Position numbers and translations under genes: made by a program. A model generated the notes under the pieces. The model ran no database searches and was not told where the DNA came from. It was given only the letters and a program-made list of their open reading frames with translations. A DNA stretch of 64,000 bases from Pilasporangium apinafurcum (Eukaryota; Oomycota; Peronosporomycetes; Pythiales; Pythiaceae), in NCBI GenBank assembly GCA_001600495.1, contig BCKE01000006.1, positions 79,912 to 143,911 on the forward strand, written 5' to 3'. Positions 1 through 10,671 of this stretch are shown here, piece after piece. Positions within the stretch are counted from its first letter, which is position 1; each line of letters starts with the position of its first letter.

Positions 1-201
1 ACTTATGGCGCACTCTCTAAATTTATATATTGCTCTAGTGCCGTGAATATTGTGAGTTAGTGTTTCAAAGTTTGTCACCAGTATTCAAGCATTTTATATT
101 ATATATANACCAAGTTTCAGCCTCTAAGTTTTAGAATTCAAAAAGTTATTCCAGAAAATAACGTTTTTTTTCGTGTCCAGTTATTTATGGCGCGCACTGT
201 A
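1..201. mobile_element. Right end of a Tc1/mariner-type DNA transposon (truncated by window edge)
   Basis: Read outward to inward from base 199, the end is CAGTGCGCGCCATAAATAAC, followed by a TA dinucleotide at 200-201. This is the usual shape of a Tc1/mariner terminus (CAGT-type tip, TA target duplication). The AT-rich sequence inside it carries one n at 108. A similar TTATGGCGCAC occurs at 3-13 in the same orientation, so it is not the partner terminus. No transposase reading frame is visible; the rest would lie left of the window. The family call rests only on the terminus shape. Confidence 0.4.
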
Positions 202-790
202 GCAACTGATACAGGCGGTTTTTGCGTTGGGTTTCAGCCAATAGCATGAGAGCGACCAGAATGTTGACCTCGACATATAAGTGCACCCATTATGCTTGAG
301 CTACGCTGCTTAAATGCACGCCACTTGCATAGCTTGTATACCTATCGCTTCCTTCAATAGCAAATTCTCCATAATCCAACTGAGGTCAAACCCATCTTGC
401 CGTCACTGTCATTTGGGACTCAGAGGATGCAAGGAACGCCACCACATCTGCTGGAAATGCGTGGTTGCCTTCCATTTCGTGCTAAGCCCAGTCAGCAAAT
501 TCACTTATGTGCCAAATAAAGGGAAGTAGTTGGAGGAATTGGCGTAAATCCCATGCACCACTCTCTTCATGCGTATCGGAGTGGATAGATGTAGTAGGAT
601 GATGAAAAGAGTGATAATAAATAAACTGAGCTGTTCGTCATCAAATGGATAATAGAGAGGAGTTTTGTCCATGTGGATTAATATTTTGGTTTTCTAAGAT
701 ATACAAGACGCAGACGATGCCAATATCATCCGCTGCGAGACAACACACAGACACACGCCAAACTATCCTTCCTCAGCCACTGCTAAATGG
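202..790. other. Intergenic, no gene recognised
   Basis: Only short reading frames without family resemblance occur here, for example one at 314-529. The right part is the 3' flank of the minus-strand RING/CXC gene that ends at 791. I see nothing else that I can support. Confidence 0.5.
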
Positions 791-2725
791 TTACATGATC
801 GAGCATTCTCCCTCAGTTTCGCCTTCCTGATCATCTTCACCTGAGGCAGGAGATGCTCTGGCATGGTTATTGTTGTCCTGACCGAGCTCCTTACGCTTCT
901 TATGACTCATTTGCTCCTTGCATGGACACGGAAGACTCGCAGCTACTCCAGCAAAGTAGCAGCGACCGCAATCGTTGCAGTGCACATCGCGGTGATCAGA
1001 GCAGCGCTTGCAGATCTCACAGTGGTTACGGGGTGTACGGTCGTGATCCAGTAACTTGTTCATGCACCACGAGAAATCGTAGACGCGGTTCTGACAGGCA
1101 GTGCACGTGTAACCTTGAACGCAGTCAATGACCTTGATCGTCATCTGACAGCATGGCACCGTCACATCTTCCTGCAGCCGCTGCACCATGTCCCTCGTCT
1201 TCGAGACGTTGTGCATGAAGCAGCTGTCCTTCAGCAGCGAATCAATATCAGCACCGGCTTCCTTCACCATCAGGAACGGGTTCTTGCAGGACGTGCAGCG
1301 GCAAGAGACACCGCACATACCGCCGTCCTTCACGCACGCGCAGCGGCCATTACGACAACCGCCAGTGCAACGACATGACACAACGCGTGGCGCTGGCGGC
1401 GTAACACTTCGTGCTTGGAAACTCGGAGTGACTTTGCTGATCATCTCCACTGTTGATGGCGCATGCCGTTGGTGAGCAAGAGAAAGATGATGATGGTGAT
1501 GCTGATGATGCAGCTGGTGATGATGGTTACTCGTGGTATTACCCTGGAGAGCTCGTGCATCTGGCTTTGGTGCAATGTGCACCATCCGTTGGCTGGATTG
1601 ATGAGAGGGCATCACCGTCGCTGGCAGTGTCGGTGGGATGCTCGTCAGTCCCTGGTTTAACACGTTCCAGTAGTTGGGCATCGTGGATGATGGCGCAAAT
1701 TGCATCGAGGTTGGTGTGAAGAACGACGCGTTCGTTGGGGCTGAAGAAGAGTTGGAAGCCGTTGTGTTTATTTCTGGCTTCGGCATGATTGTAAAGCTCT
1801 GCTGGTGCTTGTCTGTCTGATCGTCCATATCCATATCCACATCCATACTATCTGAATCATCTTGGCGAGAAACAAATCCATCAAAACTCCTCGTCTCTAA
1901 AACAGATCCCTGAGCATGAGAATGATGAGAAGCCTGTTGCTCTGTCAACACATCATTGAGTGCCACCATTTCCATATCAGTATCAAAATCCGATTCCAGA
2001 AACGAAATCAACTCCGGGTTGCCCAATAACGCGTCACTAGCATCCAAACTTTTGTCTACGGGAAGCGGTTCGTCGTCAATCTCAGCCATGATCGCCTCCA
2101 ATTCGTCCTGCACCGATACAACAGCCGCCAACTGAATCTTGTCGACCTCTCCACGACAGAGCGGACACGACCGATTCATACGGAACCACCGCAAAAAGCA
2201 TTTGCTATGGAATGTGTGACCACACAAAGCGATCTGCGCGTATGCGTTCGACGTTAAACAGACCGAACATTCGCGAAACGAGTGTGGGAGACTTGGCACT
2301 TGTTTGTGAATTGCTGTGCAGGCGCGCGCAATTTCAGCCTCGTACAGATCGACACCATCGGCATTTGCTATCCGCGCCGTATCACTCGAATTTTCACGCG
2401 GTCGTTTCCCGGCAAATGTAGTCGATTGTTGTGGTTGTTTCATCTCATTCATTGTCATTAATGGATTCTGCTTTTGTTGTAGCAAAGGGTACGTAGGGAA
2501 ATACGTTGTCGTCGACGTCTTCTGAGCATCCATCGTCATCACTTGTTGCTGTTCGTGGTGCGCAGTTAACGAAGAGATCGCTGAAGCGGCTGAAGAAGAC
2601 GAAGAAGTTGAGTGGTCGTTTGCGGTCTCGTAGATGTACCGGAGACTCGAGTCGGCGCAGAAGACGTTTCCGGAAGATTGTGCTCCCCATCCGTCGGCCA
2701 CTACACGCTGCTGACGCTCACTCAT
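791..2725 (-). CDS. RING finger plus CXC (tesmin/TSO1-like) zinc-binding protein
   Basis: An intronless frame of 644 residues starts at ATG 2725. Residues about 152-195 form a RING-H2-type finger (CSVCL ... CGHTFHSKCFLRWF ... CPLC), suggesting E3 ubiquitin ligase activity. Residues about 400-422 are histidine-rich. A single cysteine-rich CXC-like block (CRCTGGCRNGRCAC ... CGVSCRC) follows at about 447-485; tesmin/TSO1 proteins usually carry two. A further Cys/His-rich region at about 520-600 (CTACQ, CEICKRC, CNDCGRC) looks like more zinc sites. The N-terminus and middle are Ser/Gln/Met-rich and likely disordered. The domain set suggests a nuclear protein joining ubiquitin transfer with DNA or RNA binding; the function is inferred. 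The pairing of RING and CXC is the notable part. Confidence 0.85.
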   Translation of the reverse strand: MSERQQRVVADGWGAQSSGNVFCADSSLRYIYETANDHSTSSSSSAASAISSLTAHHEQQQVMTMDAQKTSTTTYFPTYPLLQQKQNPLMTMNEMKQPQQSTTFAGKRPRENSSDTARIANADGVDLYEAEIARACTAIHKQVPSLPHSFRECSVCLTSNAYAQIALCGHTFHSKCFLRWFRMNRSCPLCRGEVDKIQLAAVVSVQDELEAIMAEIDDEPLPVDKSLDASDALLGNPELISFLESDFDTDMEMVALNDVLTEQQASHHSHAQGSVLETRSFDGFVSRQDDSDSMDVDMDMDDQTDKHQQSFTIMPKPEINTTASNSSSAPTNASFFTPTSMQFAPSSTMPNYWNVLNQGLTSIPPTLPATVMPSHQSSQRMVHIAPKPDARALQGNTTSNHHHQLHHQHHHHHLSLAHQRHAPSTVEMISKVTPSFQARSVTPPAPRVVSCRCTGGCRNGRCACVKDGGMCGVSCRCTSCKNPFLMVKEAGADIDSLLKDSCFMHNVSKTRDMVQRLQEDVTVPCCQMTIKVIDCVQGYTCTACQNRVYDFSWCMNKLLDHDRTPRNHCEICKRCSDHRDVHCNDCGRCYFAGVAASLPCPCKEQMSHKKRKELGQDNNNHARASPASGEDDQEGETEGECSIM

Positions 2726-3811
2726 CGCTAATTAAAAAGATATATCGCTTCAAGAAGCTTCTTCTTCTCTTCTCTTCTTCTTCTTCTTAACTCTTCCAGG
2801 CAGAAGAAGACAGACTGGGAGCTGGCCCCGCACGTTAGGACAATAGGAAAGTGCGAAGTGAACAGTGTCGAAGCCGCTTTAAGTGCGTCTTAAGTGCGAT
2901 AGCAGCGACAAAACATGGGTCGTACCCTACCCACGTGGTATCCACACACAGCTGTGGATTTTTTCAATTCCGGATTATTATATCGTTTTATAAGGGTTTA
3001 TACACTTCTATACTCTATTGAAAATGAAATAAATTGTATAATAAATAAACAATTATATTTATTATTAAAGGTGAAAAAGCAGGATGTTTTTTTACCGTCT
3101 CCTGGCAGAGTGAGGATAAGGGTTAAGTACGATTCTTCAGCAATACACAGAGAACATCTCAGAAATGAGGTCAAGTTGGTTCTTGAAGCTCTGATTGATG
3201 GGGAGGTGATTTCCTCCATGTTGCGTTTCTCTTGGGCCATTCTAGAACACCACATCGAAGTGCAAGTGCTACATGACGTCCGTTGATTAAATGTTTGATA
3301 CCTACATGGCCTCACCTGCATGGTGCCAGTTGTTGTGGCGAACGTCAGTGTGTCTGAGAATGGACCATCATACCACCTGGTGCTTTGGAGATCATCTAAT
3401 CACATAGAAATGGCTTGTTTATCTCCGCGATCGTGTGGGTGGAGGCTGAGAAAAAAAGAGGGAGAGGAGCAAAGCTTCAATGGTCATCAGCACTGCTGAT
3501 GAAATTTACCTGGTTTTGGAGCGTGATTGTTCTTGATTTGGGAATTGTTAGGGAGATCAGCTAACCGAAGCAGAAGATCCGACCCCATGCACGTTGAAGT
3601 TGCCTGCAACCAGACAACCCAATGACCATTTTCGCAAATCATATTCATGCATTGTACTATATTTCATGCAATTCCTCCATCAATTTTACAAATTATATAG
3701 CAGCTACCTTCTTCTTCCAGTATAACATAAACGCAATATCAATTACTCACTTGTACCCATTTCTTTCTTTATGCCTCTCTTCTGGCTTTGGGAATAGCTT
3801 CATGTACTTCT
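2726..3811. other. Intergenic, 1.1 kb, promoter of the RING/CXC gene plus unassigned sequence
   Basis: The first 150 bp upstream of the minus-strand ATG at 2725 hold a CTTCTTCTTCTC-type pyrimidine run on the plus strand (about 2755-2790). The remainder has no convincing gene. A minus-strand stretch near 3575-3625 reads like a short endonuclease-like motif but is too short to assign to a LINE. Confidence 0.4.
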
Positions 3812-6800
3812 CTAGGGTGATTCGGGTGGGATACTAGCATCAGAGAGACGTCGCTTCATCAAGCCACGCCAGCCACGGCGGCGTCGATGCGTTTCCTGGA
3901 AGGCGATGTACCGTTCAATCACATAAGCTTCGCCTGCTTTCACACCGAGGGCAATAGCAGGCAGCAACGGTAGCGGACCAGCAAACCACGGCGCAACGAG
4001 GCGCTTTGAGTGGTAAATGCAGATAAAGATCGCAACGACGACATTGACTATCGACAAGACGTTCCAGATCGAATAGCGACGAGAAAAAGTTGAGGACGAC
4101 AATGCAAGCGATACGATTCCCATAATCGGTGAGACGATAAGTGTAAGCGGCGGTAGCAGCAGCACGGGGATCATGATTGAAGCACTACAATCCTGATCCA
4201 CTTGACCATTCGTGACGCATTTCAAGTTCACAACCATAGCGAACGTGATGGCCAAATCGACCATCAGAAGTGATAGCAACGAAATACTGAGCATCCACGA
4301 CAAATTGAGTCGGCTACTCAGTGGCACGTTACATGGTAGCAGGTGTAATTTCAAAAAAGACTCAACCACTTGCCATCGCGGACGATCTGCGAGCCGATCT
4401 TCGAGTTCATCCGCGGTAATCAGCACACCTGGGACAGGTAACGAAGCATCCACCGGACCAAGCCAACCTTCGTAAAATGTACGTCGACGCGGTGCCTTGT
4501 GCTGTGGCCCCACCATCGCGAGAAGCTCGTCGCCACCGCGGCCGTTCGGATTTACATGGGTAGCATCCATCGAACCAGATGTTGACGAACGGATCCGTAA
4601 AGCTTCCTCTCGGATACTACTCACAGGATGTTTCATGTTCCCACCGGCCCCCATGCCGCTTCCTCCACGATTCATCGTTCCCAGTGATCCTCGGCGCCCT
4701 AGACGCGGTGGTCCTCCACCAACAGCACTTGAACGCCACGGTGATGATGACAAATCGTAGAGCAGCGAATCGGCATTGCCAAAGCTGTCGTTTTTCCCAC
4801 GAGGTTCCATTGGACCACCTTCGAAGTTACGCGAATATGAACCGGTGTTGTACCCATACCCAGGATCTTTATGCAGCCCATAGGTGCGCTTTGGGGTGTT
4901 GTTGGAACTACCCTGCTGCTGAGATGTACTCAACTGACGAATATCGTTGCTGCTATGATTGCCCTCAACTCCTGTCCCTGTTGTCAAGAACAGTCCGAGT
5001 TTAAACTCTTCGCATTGCTCCTCGCCTCGCGCATAGAACCGACCGAGAAAGATGCGCAGACCGCCGAGTTTTCCGTTTCCTGTAGCTGCGAGAGTCATCT
5101 TCCGCTCGAGGAACTTTGCAACAGGAATCAACGATTTCACAAATGACGCCTGATCGCGTTGCACAACTCGTAATAGCTCATTCAGCTCAGCCACAAACTC
5201 AATCCAGGGCTCGTCAATGAATGCTGTAAGTTCGGGGCATTGCGGAATTGATCGCACCAATAAATCATTGGGATCCAAGTAGAACGGGGAAAAGTATGTT
5301 CCACAACCAGCAAAGAGTAGGACGACTGGCAATGATGGTTTCCCAATCTTCGTTGTCGGAACACAGACAGACTGCGAGCTTTCTTTATATAGCAATTCCA
5401 GATATACTAGCGAGTAGTCAGCCGAATATCCTAATTTGACCGCGTTCAACAGGCCACGTGCGCGTGGTCCTTTCATGCACGCGTGATTGTATTTTGCAAT
5501 GATCCGCTTGAGCGTATTGACGCGTAAGTGTCGTCGATACAGCATCACTTCGGACGCAAATGGATAGCAAAGTAATGCGATAAGCGCGTAAAATACTCGT
5601 CCCCAGCTGGAACAGCAGCCTCTGCGCCAGGCCATTTCAGAATTGATGCGTTCAGCGAATTTCTTGAATTCGTCATCATATAACACTGCTTTTAGGGCCA
5701 AAGGTACCGTCGTCCGAAGGGCTAACGGTGAGTCAGGCTCGTTCAATCCATCGAAGTAAATTCGTGCCATGTGTTCAGGTAAGTCTCGTTCGGTGAGTTT
5801 GGGATACGCAACACGCGGCCAATAAAAGCAACGCCAAAGAAAAGCAAAGCGATTTTTTTGAGAATTTGCGACTGCTGATGAAAGCAAATGCTGGCGCTCA
5901 CCCTTGGTACGCGATCCATGATACGCGCGTGTGTACGATGGCTCTTTACGATTTCGACAAGCATAGCCCAGTAAAATGAAGAACGCAACGATACTCATCA
6001 ACACTAGGGCAAAGCCAAATTCTCCTCCACATGCGTCCAAGAGTTGCTGAAGCGGAGAGACGCAATAATAACCCGAGTATCCGGGGTCGCACGTCCACTT
6101 GCAGTCGGCAGTGATGGATCCTTTGCCCACGTAATGTGAATTAGATGGAGCGTTTTTACATGGTTTACACTCATCGCTGTTGCTCTCGGATTTATACGTT
6201 CCAACTTCACATGGGCGACAAAAGAGACCTCCAGATCCAGGAGCACAGGGAAACCCAAAAAATGATCCACTTGAAGCCGGTTTGATAACAGACGGTGCAT
6301 CTGCTCCATCCACGGTAGCTCCATTTTCCACACCAATCGTGAGAGATGTAGAACCGCCAGCTACAGTATAATTGCCATCGAATCCATTGGTACATTGATC
6401 AAAATCGCTTTTCTCACATCCAGTTAGTTGCAATCGACCGCCACCACCGCCGCCACCACATAGTCGAGGAGTGACGTGTGCATGTGCACCTACTGATGTC
6501 TTGCTGTTAGCATTGGTGGTGTTAACACCTGTTGGTTCTAAGCTGCTGGTACTTGTGATAATAGTAACAACAGCTTCTGCGCACTGAGATCCACCACCAA
6601 CAGCACTGATGCGTCCATGGCCTTTCAAATACTGGGAGATTGACAATCCAAGAAAGCCTCCCGATCCACCTCCTCCACCATTCGCCCCACCATCGCCATT
6701 GCAGTAAATACCACCGTTTAGCACGAATCCAGCAGTACCAATCATCACGACTCCGCCACCTCTTCCACCGCCCACACAGCCACCACCCGATCCAAGCATT

Positions 6801-9127
6801 CCAGCTCCAGATTTCATACCGTAGGGCAACCCTCCAGATGCGTAATCGCCCTTTGGGTTCACCGTTCCGGAGTCAGCACCACGACCACCATACCCACCCC
6901 CACCACCAACAGATCCGACACAGCTCCCACTTCCAGGCCCTTGATTTGCCATTTCACCCATCCCACTGGCTGTGACGATCGAATTTCGGACTAGCTCAAT
7001 AGTATTGTGAGCACATATTAGTGCTGCGCCAGCTCGCATCACTGCCGGGTTTACAGCCTGGCCGACGAAAATGGATTGTTGGGCATTGAGAACCATCGTA
7101 AAATTTCGGATCGTCGATTTGAGCGGATCGTATTCATATGTGTCTAGATTTTGATCCTTGCAAGATAAAAAAGAAGACTTGAGTGATGGCACGTTTGTTG
7201 CTTCCATCCTTCCAGTAACATTGATGGAGTGATCAGTCGAAATGAAGAGCCCGCCTACCGATATAATCCCACCAAGAATGACGTCACCTTGGCTTTCCAC
7301 GGACAGCAATTTGCTGGTATTGGAGTTAAGATTCACAATAGCACTTGATACATTTCCATCCAAGTGCAGATATTGCTTTGTCATGACGTGGACACTGTTG
7401 CCGAAATACAACGCTGTTGTTGCATCCATGGCCACTGAACGGGCTCTCAACTTCAATATGGCTGTCGGCAGAACAAAATTAGATTGTGCTGTGACGAGTA
7501 GATCCCGTACTTGAATGTCAAGCTTGTTTTCGGACGACATTGATGGCAGAGATTGCACTAGATACGATCCATTCCGAACATCCAAATCGCCTTCTTTAAA
7601 CCGCAGACAGTGCGATGAAAGAATAGCTCCATCTGTGACAATGAACGAATCAATCGACAGATCGTGGTGCTTCCCAACAACATTTACGCTTGTCACAGCA
7701 CCCCCAACAGCTTGATCAGAATCTCCATCAAATCCATCGTCAGTATCTGTGGTTGCGTCCACATTCTTCAGTCGATTCCTGACGATTAGCTCGGTCTCAG
7801 CTGTTCCATCAGCGCGACGGGATACTCGATAGTAAGTTCCACCCGCTCCGCTCAACGCTGCTACTTGAGTTGGCTGCAAAGTTTGTCCAATTGTGTCAGG
7901 ATCGCCTGATTTCAATCGACCGCCTGTGGTATCAACAGCAGTGTCACTTAACTGACTGGATTGATATGAAATCTGTACTCTGCCACCACCTCCGGCAGGG
8001 TAACACGCAAAGATACCACGTTTTTTTACATCGGAATCACAGAATGCATCACCACCTTTGGCTTGAATTTCCCCCGATACGGACAACGCCGAAGCCACAA
8101 GCACAATACTTCCACCCGAGCCGCCAGCCACACCTTGTTGTGCTGCATCACCGTTTGCAGTTATCTTGGTTCCCGGCATCATAACCAAATCTTTGGAAGC
8201 AGTTATTTTTATGCGCCCACCCCCATTGACACATGTCTTCCCATTGCAACTACCACTTCCCAGTAAGAAACGAGCGTTGACGACGTCGGGATCTTCTTCA
8301 TAATGCAGCGATGTGGTGGGAGTAGTATTCTCATTGTCATTTAGTATATTGACTACTGTCTTGTCATTCCAAAAAGGTGCAAGCGCCCATGCAGCACTGG
8401 CATCTTCCAGTAGCTTTGCTGTATTTCGTACCAGACGGTTGGAGATGATCTTTTCGCGAACATCAAAGAATCCACCAAACGCGCCATTCTTCTCTGCCTC
8501 TGCGAGCAGCAGCCGTTGACCACCACTGCCACCATTACTAGCACCGTAGATATCATTCCCTGTAAAGAAGCCACTCTGATTATAGAACATACCTGAATAT
8601 GTTGCCGCCACTTCTGCGTTTGCTTCCAACCGTACAAACGACGATGAAACGCGAATCGACGTCGCATAAAGCGCCGCGCTTTGTTGTAGTAGTAACATCT
8701 TCCCAGCACTGATTTGCAGGAAACAATCGTCCCCCGTGACATTGACGTGCACGTTCGGGGCGACAATGAGATCGCCCGCAACATTCCATAAGCAATCGAA
8801 CGACTCTGGCACCTCCACAACTGCCTCATCACTGTCATCATTGCCATTCATTGATCCATGAAATGATCCTGATGCGCTGGAAGACCCATACGTGGATACG
8901 TTTGTGCCACGTTCATACTTGATCGGTCGCTGGCCACACATAAATGTGACGGATTGCATAAATGTGCAAGATGACGTATTGGTCTGGAACGAACAGTACT
9001 GCAGAAAATCGTTGCAGTGTGGGGGGAGCACATGCATCTCCTCCTCTATATTGCTAATAACAGAGGTAACACCCTGTGTAGCCAACAGCAGCAGCAATAG
9101 CCACAGCCTTGGCGCGGGCGGCACCAT
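3812..9127 (-). CDS. Very large glycine-rich receptor-like membrane protein (plant-type DUF8003 family)
   Basis: The frame is open up to 9577, but I take ATG 9127 as the start because it opens a clear signal peptide (MVPPAPRLWLLLLLLATQGV). This gives 1771 residues. A long extracellular part has beta-helix-like repeats and glycine-rich loops (GGGGGYGGRG, GGGCVGGGRGGG). Near residues 960-1010 lies a Cys-rich ephrin-receptor-like motif (CRPCEVGTYKSESNSDECKPC), then a membrane segment near 1035-1057. A large cytosolic part follows, and the C-terminus (about 1610-1735) has several membrane helices. This order matches the huge plant glycine-rich proteins annotated DUF8003 (for example At5g11700, named from memory). 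Its role is unknown; a surface or wall-facing sensor is a guess. It diverges from the spliced gene at about 9.4-10.5 kb. Confidence 0.75.
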   Translation of the reverse strand: MVPPAPRLWLLLLLLATQGVTSVISNIEEEMHVLPPHCNDFLQYCSFQTNTSSCTFMQSVTFMCGQRPIKYERGTNVSTYGSSSASGSFHGSMNGNDDSDEAVVEVPESFDCLWNVAGDLIVAPNVHVNVTGDDCFLQISAGKMLLLQQSAALYATSIRVSSSFVRLEANAEVAATYSGMFYNQSGFFTGNDIYGASNGGSGGQRLLLAEAEKNGAFGGFFDVREKIISNRLVRNTAKLLEDASAAWALAPFWNDKTVVNILNDNENTTPTTSLHYEEDPDVVNARFLLGSGSCNGKTCVNGGGRIKITASKDLVMMPGTKITANGDAAQQGVAGGSGGSIVLVASALSVSGEIQAKGGDAFCDSDVKKRGIFACYPAGGGGRVQISYQSSQLSDTAVDTTGGRLKSGDPDTIGQTLQPTQVAALSGAGGTYYRVSRRADGTAETELIVRNRLKNVDATTDTDDGFDGDSDQAVGGAVTSVNVVGKHHDLSIDSFIVTDGAILSSHCLRFKEGDLDVRNGSYLVQSLPSMSSENKLDIQVRDLLVTAQSNFVLPTAILKLRARSVAMDATTALYFGNSVHVMTKQYLHLDGNVSSAIVNLNSNTSKLLSVESQGDVILGGIISVGGLFISTDHSINVTGRMEATNVPSLKSSFLSCKDQNLDTYEYDPLKSTIRNFTMVLNAQQSIFVGQAVNPAVMRAGAALICAHNTIELVRNSIVTASGMGEMANQGPGSGSCVGSVGGGGGYGGRGADSGTVNPKGDYASGGLPYGMKSGAGMLGSGGGCVGGGRGGGVVMIGTAGFVLNGGIYCNGDGGANGGGGGSGGFLGLSISQYLKGHGRISAVGGGSQCAEAVVTIITSTSSLEPTGVNTTNANSKTSVGAHAHVTPRLCGGGGGGGRLQLTGCEKSDFDQCTNGFDGNYTVAGGSTSLTIGVENGATVDGADAPSVIKPASSGSFFGFPCAPGSGGLFCRPCEVGTYKSESNSDECKPCKNAPSNSHYVGKGSITADCKWTCDPGYSGYYCVSPLQQLLDACGGEFGFALVLMSIVAFFILLGYACRNRKEPSYTRAYHGSRTKGERQHLLSSAVANSQKNRFAFLWRCFYWPRVAYPKLTERDLPEHMARIYFDGLNEPDSPLALRTTVPLALKAVLYDDEFKKFAERINSEMAWRRGCCSSWGRVFYALIALLCYPFASEVMLYRRHLRVNTLKRIIAKYNHACMKGPRARGLLNAVKLGYSADYSLVYLELLYKESSQSVCVPTTKIGKPSLPVVLLFAGCGTYFSPFYLDPNDLLVRSIPQCPELTAFIDEPWIEFVAELNELLRVVQRDQASFVKSLIPVAKFLERKMTLAATGNGKLGGLRIFLGRFYARGEEQCEEFKLGLFLTTGTGVEGNHSSNDIRQLSTSQQQGSSNNTPKRTYGLHKDPGYGYNTGSYSRNFEGGPMEPRGKNDSFGNADSLLYDLSSSPWRSSAVGGGPPRLGRRGSLGTMNRGGSGMGAGGNMKHPVSSIREEALRIRSSTSGSMDATHVNPNGRGGDELLAMVGPQHKAPRRRTFYEGWLGPVDASLPVPGVLITADELEDRLADRPRWQVVESFLKLHLLPCNVPLSSRLNLSWMLSISLLSLLMVDLAITFAMVVNLKCVTNGQVDQDCSASIMIPVLLLPPLTLIVSPIMGIVSLALSSSTFSRRYSIWNVLSIVNVVVAIFICIYHSKRLVAPWFAGPLPLLPAIALGVKAGEAYVIERYIAFQETHRRRRGWRGLMKRRLSDASIPPESP

Positions 9128-9411
9128 CACTCCTGATCGCTTTTCCACTTCCGCTTTGTAGACTGATATGACCCAAATCCACCAAACACCAGCAGCCACT
9201 ATGCCGACCAAATGTGTAGAAAAAAATAAGTGTCCTATTTTCAAGTGGTCCACATTAATATACATGCAATTAATAATGTTGAGGTGGCAGTTATAAGTGT
9301 GGATGTCTTGGCTACAATTTGTGACGTGTGAAGAAACGATGGAAGAGCACCATGACGCAGTGATGGTGAGGTAATATTCGTATGCGAGTGAAGAAGACGT
9401 GACAACTACCA

Positions 9412-10477
9412 ATGAGAAGAAGAAAAAGCGGTTACTATTTGTCCAGCAGCGAGATGACACTGCGCGGTGGAGGATCACAATCACAGTCGTTGTCTTCAAT
9501 GGTGGAGAAAATGACACGGGTAATGTGCTCTTCCACTTGCAACTCGATGCAGATGCGCTGCAGAACCATGTACGCACAGTGTTGTTCCGACTGCTGTTGG
9601 TGAGTGGTTTAGTTGAAGAATGGTTATTGGTTCATTGTTACACACGGATACAGGCAAAAAAATTAGGGTTGGAAATGGAAGTGAAGACATTTATGGATCC
9701 ATTGATCGTAAGAACTTGCTTTTTATTCAAGCCGATGTAAGACAATCGATCGTCGAGCGTATCTGTGCTCACTATTGTGTTGTATTTGTCGTTCAGAGAG
9801 CGCTTCAAATCCACAAATGTGTCAATATCGATGTGGAAGAGAAGAACGGCACGGTTGAGAGCGCGACGTTGCTAGTCAAATACAAGTTTAGCGATACAAT
9901 ATCAAGAAAAGGTTGGGAGTTACATCCACCATTCGCCAAAACTTGCGGCAAAAGTACTGTTTTCTCAACTTTACGCACTGATCTCTGTTTCGGCAGGCTG
10001 CTTCGACCTCCCACTTGTTGCCTCCAACATACTAAATGAAGTTGTGGTTTTGCTCACTGATCTTCATGCTGCACCAAATCAACCAGTATTGACGGAGATG
10101 CAAAAATATTGTCAGACCAGTTTAAAAGCCAAAGGAGTGCGTTCTTTTCCACCAGTATTGCCAAACAGTTCGGTCATCAGAGAAATCGCAATTCAAGACA
10201 CTAACGCTTCCACGGAACGAACGAATACTGCACCATCAAACTCGGCAGTTACATCCAATCCGCAGACGCTCAAGCGCAGACATATACCTACCGACACAAT
10301 GTATGAACTATCGCACTACGACTTGTTCACTATGAGTATTGTAAAGCATGCTACTATGATCACTAACCATTCTTATCTATGCAGGCGACGCAAGGTACCA
10401 AAAGAACCAAAGCTGGCGAAGAAATAAATGCCTTTTACTATCAAAGATTGCAAAAGGCCTTTTTTGTTGTTGAGTGA
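9412..10477 (+). CDS. Spliced gene with a HORMA-like core (5' end unresolved)
   Basis: No single frame covers it, but introns join frames well. Intron 9737-9796 is 60 bp and ends TCGTTCAG. Intron 9954-9996 is 43 bp and changes frame so that AKTCGKS runs into CFDLPLVASNILNEVVVLL. Intron 10341-10384 is 44 bp with a CACTAAC branch-like site and TATGCAG end, leading into a Lys-rich tail ending FFVVE at stop 10475-10477. The exons preserve frame across all three. The order of a YKFSD strand, a long helix (NILNEVVVLLTDLHAAPNQP) and a downstream segment resembles HORMA proteins such as HORMAD/Hop1. The first exon is uncertain because frames at 9399 and 9412 are both open and an intron from 9600 is likely. 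HORMA identity is tentative; the splice structure is better supported. Confidence 0.45.
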
Positions 10478-10671
10478 GTGCTTCAAATCATTTGTATCGG
10501 TATATCCTGGGTATATGCCGTTCTATTCCATTCGTGCTGCACATAAACGTTTTAGCTCCTTTGCGTCATGCTGTTCTTCTCAACTGTTAGAATGTCGATC
10601 ATTCTTCGTGTTGCGCAAACATTCCTTGCACTACATTTGATCAATCCTACAATCTGTTTCTTCTTGGAATT

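Noticed and set aside
3560-3640. LINE endonuclease motif on the minus strand (AGNFNVHG, like GDFN)
   Set aside because: Only about 20 codons resemble the motif, the key Asp is Asn, and no reverse-transcriptase segment is found nearby.
9128-9577. Extension of the large glycine-rich protein to 9577
   Set aside because: The extra 150 residues precede a strong signal peptide starting at 9127 and have no low-complexity or domain signal; the open frame is likely chance and overlaps the divergent upstream region.
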